A stretch of 64,000 nt of DNA from Bostrychus sinensis (Eukaryota; Chordata; Actinopteri; Gobiiformes; Eleotridae), in contig CM036255.1 in NCBI GenBank assembly GCA_020698575.1, forward strand, positions 17,908,501-17,972,500, written 5' to 3'. Positions 61,436-64,000 of the stretch are shown here, one piece after another. The notes under the pieces were generated by a model. The model did not search any database, was not told where the DNA came from, and saw only the letters and a list, made by a program, of their open reading frames with translations. Position 1 is the stretch's first letter. Each line of letters opens with the position of its first letter. The translations under genes and the position numbers were made by a program.

Positions 61436-61553
61436 CCCATTGTGAGATAAGCATTAGGGGCTTTGTGGCACAATGGGAAAGAGCATTTAACCCTGAACTG
61501 AGAGATCCCAATTTCAGTCCAGGTCTGGGCACTGTTATGTCATTGTGGGATGG
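61436..61553 (+). repeat. Composite repeat copy, tRNA-like unit with both flanks
   Basis: CCCATTGTGAGATAAGC, the tRNA-like TTTGTGGCACAATGGGAAAG and TTTCAGTCCAGGTCTGG, then GTCATTGTGGGATGGG. The clearest case of the flank CATTGTGAGAT being present on both sides. Confidence 0.65.
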
Positions 61554-62311
61554 GAACAATGACCAACTATAGGATCCTTCTTTTGGGGAGTCTAAGAGAG
61601 AGAGAAAACTGATTTAAACACCATCTGGCTTCCAGGCACACATGCTTTTCCTTAGTGCTGTATTTTATATTATGGACAGTAGCTCTGGACTGTGGGTGGC
61701 ATGGTAGCTGATGGCCTTTGACCCTTGCTTTAAAAAAAAAAAAAAAGCTGTAGGGCATTTTTAAAAACCTGTCACGTTTTGCACGCACCACGTGAAAAGT
61801 TAAAACTTCCCAGGCGTAGACTGTCGACGCGTTTTCCTGAATTCCTGGCCATTGTAAGGCCGTCTCCAGAAGCGACATCCAAGGCCAGGCCCAGACACAG
61901 ACATTACTCACACAGAGGCACATCATCTGTCAGAAGTTAGCGGCCGGTGAAAGACGGACCAGTCACGTGACAGCGACCAACAAAGCCCATTCAGACTGCG
62001 TAAAATGACGAACAAGGTTTGCGCAATTACATGCACCATAAATGTGTAAAAGTGCCAGAAATGTACACAAGCATTATATTATGAGAAATATTTAAAACGT
62101 GGACAAACATTTCAAATGCAACGTAAAGCCATTACAACCTGCGTTTTGGGGTGAAATTGAGTTGAAGCAGCGCTGTGATCTCCTAACCCCCTGCTAACCT
62201 CACCACACTCAATATACGATCGCCTATTTCCAACCTACTTTTAAAACATTTCTGCTTGTTTGCGCTGATTTGAGCCCGCACAAAGTTATCCTCTGCGCAT
62301 TTTAAACTCAC

Positions 62312-62560
62312 CTTCTCAAACTTTGCACGGGAGTCTCCTCAAAGGCGCTGGTGCCCGTCTATCTGCTCTGTATCCATTCGTGAAGAAACCACCTTTATGG
62401 TAAAAACATATGCTGCCAATCTCGGTATAAAAAATATATATGTATAAATAAAAAAAAATGCTTGAATCCGCCGTAAAAAGGAACAAGTGAAAGCGAGCTC
62501 CCCTGTAGCGGCTGCTCTGTGATATGCGCTGGCACTGTCTGTTCACAGCTCACAGCGAGA
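62312..62560 (-). other. ripor2: Candidate ripor2 non-coding first exon
   Basis: On the minus strand a good donor, TTTGAGAAG/GTGAGTTT, ends at 62312. The sequence to its right becomes GC-richer, as at a promoter. Joined to the exon at 44741 it places an in-frame TGA just before the junction, so it would be non-coding. The right boundary is approximate. Confidence 0.45.
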
Positions 62561-62680
62561 CCACTTCGTTTGTGTTTGCAGCGCTCCTCCTGAGCCACGG
62601 CCAACCAATGGGAGGCCGAGGATGGGGCAGAGGGGCGTGGTCAAGCTGCTCTGGACCCCACTGCTCTGAATGGGTTTGTG
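62561..62680 (-). promoter_or_regulatory. ripor2: Candidate ripor2 promoter
   Basis: A GC-rich patch upstream of the candidate first exon, with a CCAAT box (CCAACCAATGGGA, near 62604) and GGGGCGTGG-like sequence. No TATA box is clear. The assignment rests on position. Confidence 0.35.
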
Positions 62681-63084
62681 TGAGTGGGTTTGCAATACAT
62701 CCATGTTAGAGATAAACACATTGAAAGCAACAGATACGAATACTATATAGTTTTTGTTTTATTTAGCATCACTTTGTAGATATTTTAGTACATTTACCCA
62801 TCATGGGTCATATGACCAACAGAGCAACACAGAAGAGGTGGGTGTGTATTTAGGGGTTGGATGAAACAGTGAGGAAATACTCAACATCTGTCCTCAAGTA
62901 AAAGATGCCTTTTTGTTTCAATTGCGTAAAATTTGTATAAGTACAAAATGTATTACTTTAGTAAAAGTAAAGTGTTGAATTTGAAGTTTATCTAAATACA
63001 AAGAATATTTTAATGTATTTTTTGCCTTTATCCAAGGTCACTGCAAAATCTCCCACTACTACTGGTAGCAGTACTACTTCTGAT

Positions 63085-63155
63085 ATCCCAAACCTGATTT
63101 GAACCCACAACCCTCTGATGACATAAGCACTCTACCCACTTTGCCACAAGGCTAA
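63085..63155 (-). repeat. tRNA-like SINE head
   Basis: On the minus strand TGGCAAAGTGG (63136-63146 reversed) fits an A box and GGGTTCAAATCAG a B box at the right spacing. No acceptor stem is seen, so it is a SINE remnant rather than a tRNA gene. Confidence 0.5.
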
Positions 63156-63159
63156 ACAT

Positions 63160-64000
63160 CTACTATTTATCTATTTGAGTAAAAGTACTTTCTACTACCA
63201 GGAATAGGGTACAGTTGAATTACAGGTTGGTTTTAACATCAGTTGTTTCATACAATGTAGCCATCTGACTAAAGTTTCTCTCTGCATCCAACTCCATATA
63301 TATTACTCATACTTTCAGCTATTTACTGCACAAAGATAGTTGAAGATAACATAACATAACATTGAGACCAGGGTCAAAGTCAACAGTTTTAACATCGTCA
63401 TTGTCACATAAAACAATCCTGCTTTTAAACAAACCAGACTGTTCATTTGCAGCAAATTGAGCTATGCAGTTGCAATAGTAGGGGCTGGCATAAAAAAAGA
63501 TATCTCTGTCACTGCTCTAGCCTTTGTGTCTATGGATAAAATTAGCAATTTCAAAAATAGCATGTTAAAAAGAATGCAGTCATTAATCAGGATCATATAA
63601 CTTGCATTACCATTGAGCCGCAATAATGAAGCAAATCTTGTGGTGAGCAGTTCATCTGTGATGTGGATCCATGTCTGAGCTCCAGATTCAAGCTGTTGTC
63701 ACTTCGTGAACTTTCTTCTCTGTTTGTTTTTCTTTGAGCCTAGTCATGTGTTTGACATGTATATAAGACTTCACTAGCATTGGGTTAAATTTAGATCCAC
63801 TGTGTTGTCTTGGGACACATTTCAGACCAACAGCACAACTTGTGCTTTCCTTTTGTGAGTCTTCCTAAATCTACAGATTGCCCCAACAGAGGTGTGATCG
63901 TCTGTGATTACAAAGCTTAGCAACAGGGTCGAAATTACCTCCTCTAGTGGCTTCTCATGATTGTTTCCCCTTGTACAGCAAATAAATTAAATTACTGTGA
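63160..64000. other. Right edge, no gene seen
   Basis: AT-rich DNA upstream of ripor2 with no exon-like peptide or RNA gene. Confidence 0.45.

Overview
The window is vertebrate nuclear DNA, most likely from a ray-finned (teleost) fish. The exon-intron structure, the translated exons and the dense load of fish-type short repeats (Tc1, hAT, PIF/Harbinger-like and tRNA-derived elements) all point that way. It carries six protein-coding genes: tmem64 (3' end only, +), tdp2 (-), acot13 (+), c6orf62 (-), gmnn (+) and ripor2 (-). All were recognised from spliced translations compared with remembered human family members, not from a database search. Exon phases were checked so that every joined CDS is a whole number of codons. 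Layout: 1-7.6 kb holds the last two exons of tmem64. From 7.6 to 12.2 kb there is gene-poor DNA with a dead Tc1 transposase and a repeat copy. From 12.2 to 15.7 kb tdp2 and acot13 lie head to head around a promoter of about 370 bp. From 16.8 to 21.7 kb c6orf62 and gmnn lie head to head, with acot13 and c6orf62 tail to tail. From 22.6 to about 62.6 kb is ripor2, whose 22 coding exons occupy 24431-44715. They are preceded by an intron of about 17.6 kb and a candidate non-coding first exon near 62.3-62.6 kb. The last 1.3 kb shows only repeats. The order tdp2-acot13-c6orf62-gmnn-ripor2 is that of human 6p22, so this is a conserved syntenic block. tmem64 (human 8q21) next to it is a join that differs from human. 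The genes do not form one pathway: TDP2 repairs topoisomerase II adducts, ACOT13 hydrolyses long-chain acyl-CoA, geminin restrains replication licensing, RIPOR2 inhibits RhoA, TMEM64 is a membrane protein of the VTT family, and C6orf62 is a conserved protein of unknown role. No new multi-gene system was found. The points most worth a second look are a frame break just before the acidic tail of geminin, a recurring composite repeat with a tRNA-like unit in the same place in several copies, a hAT-like insertion carrying a 35/37-bp minisatellite nested in one of those copies, and several well-delimited MITEs.
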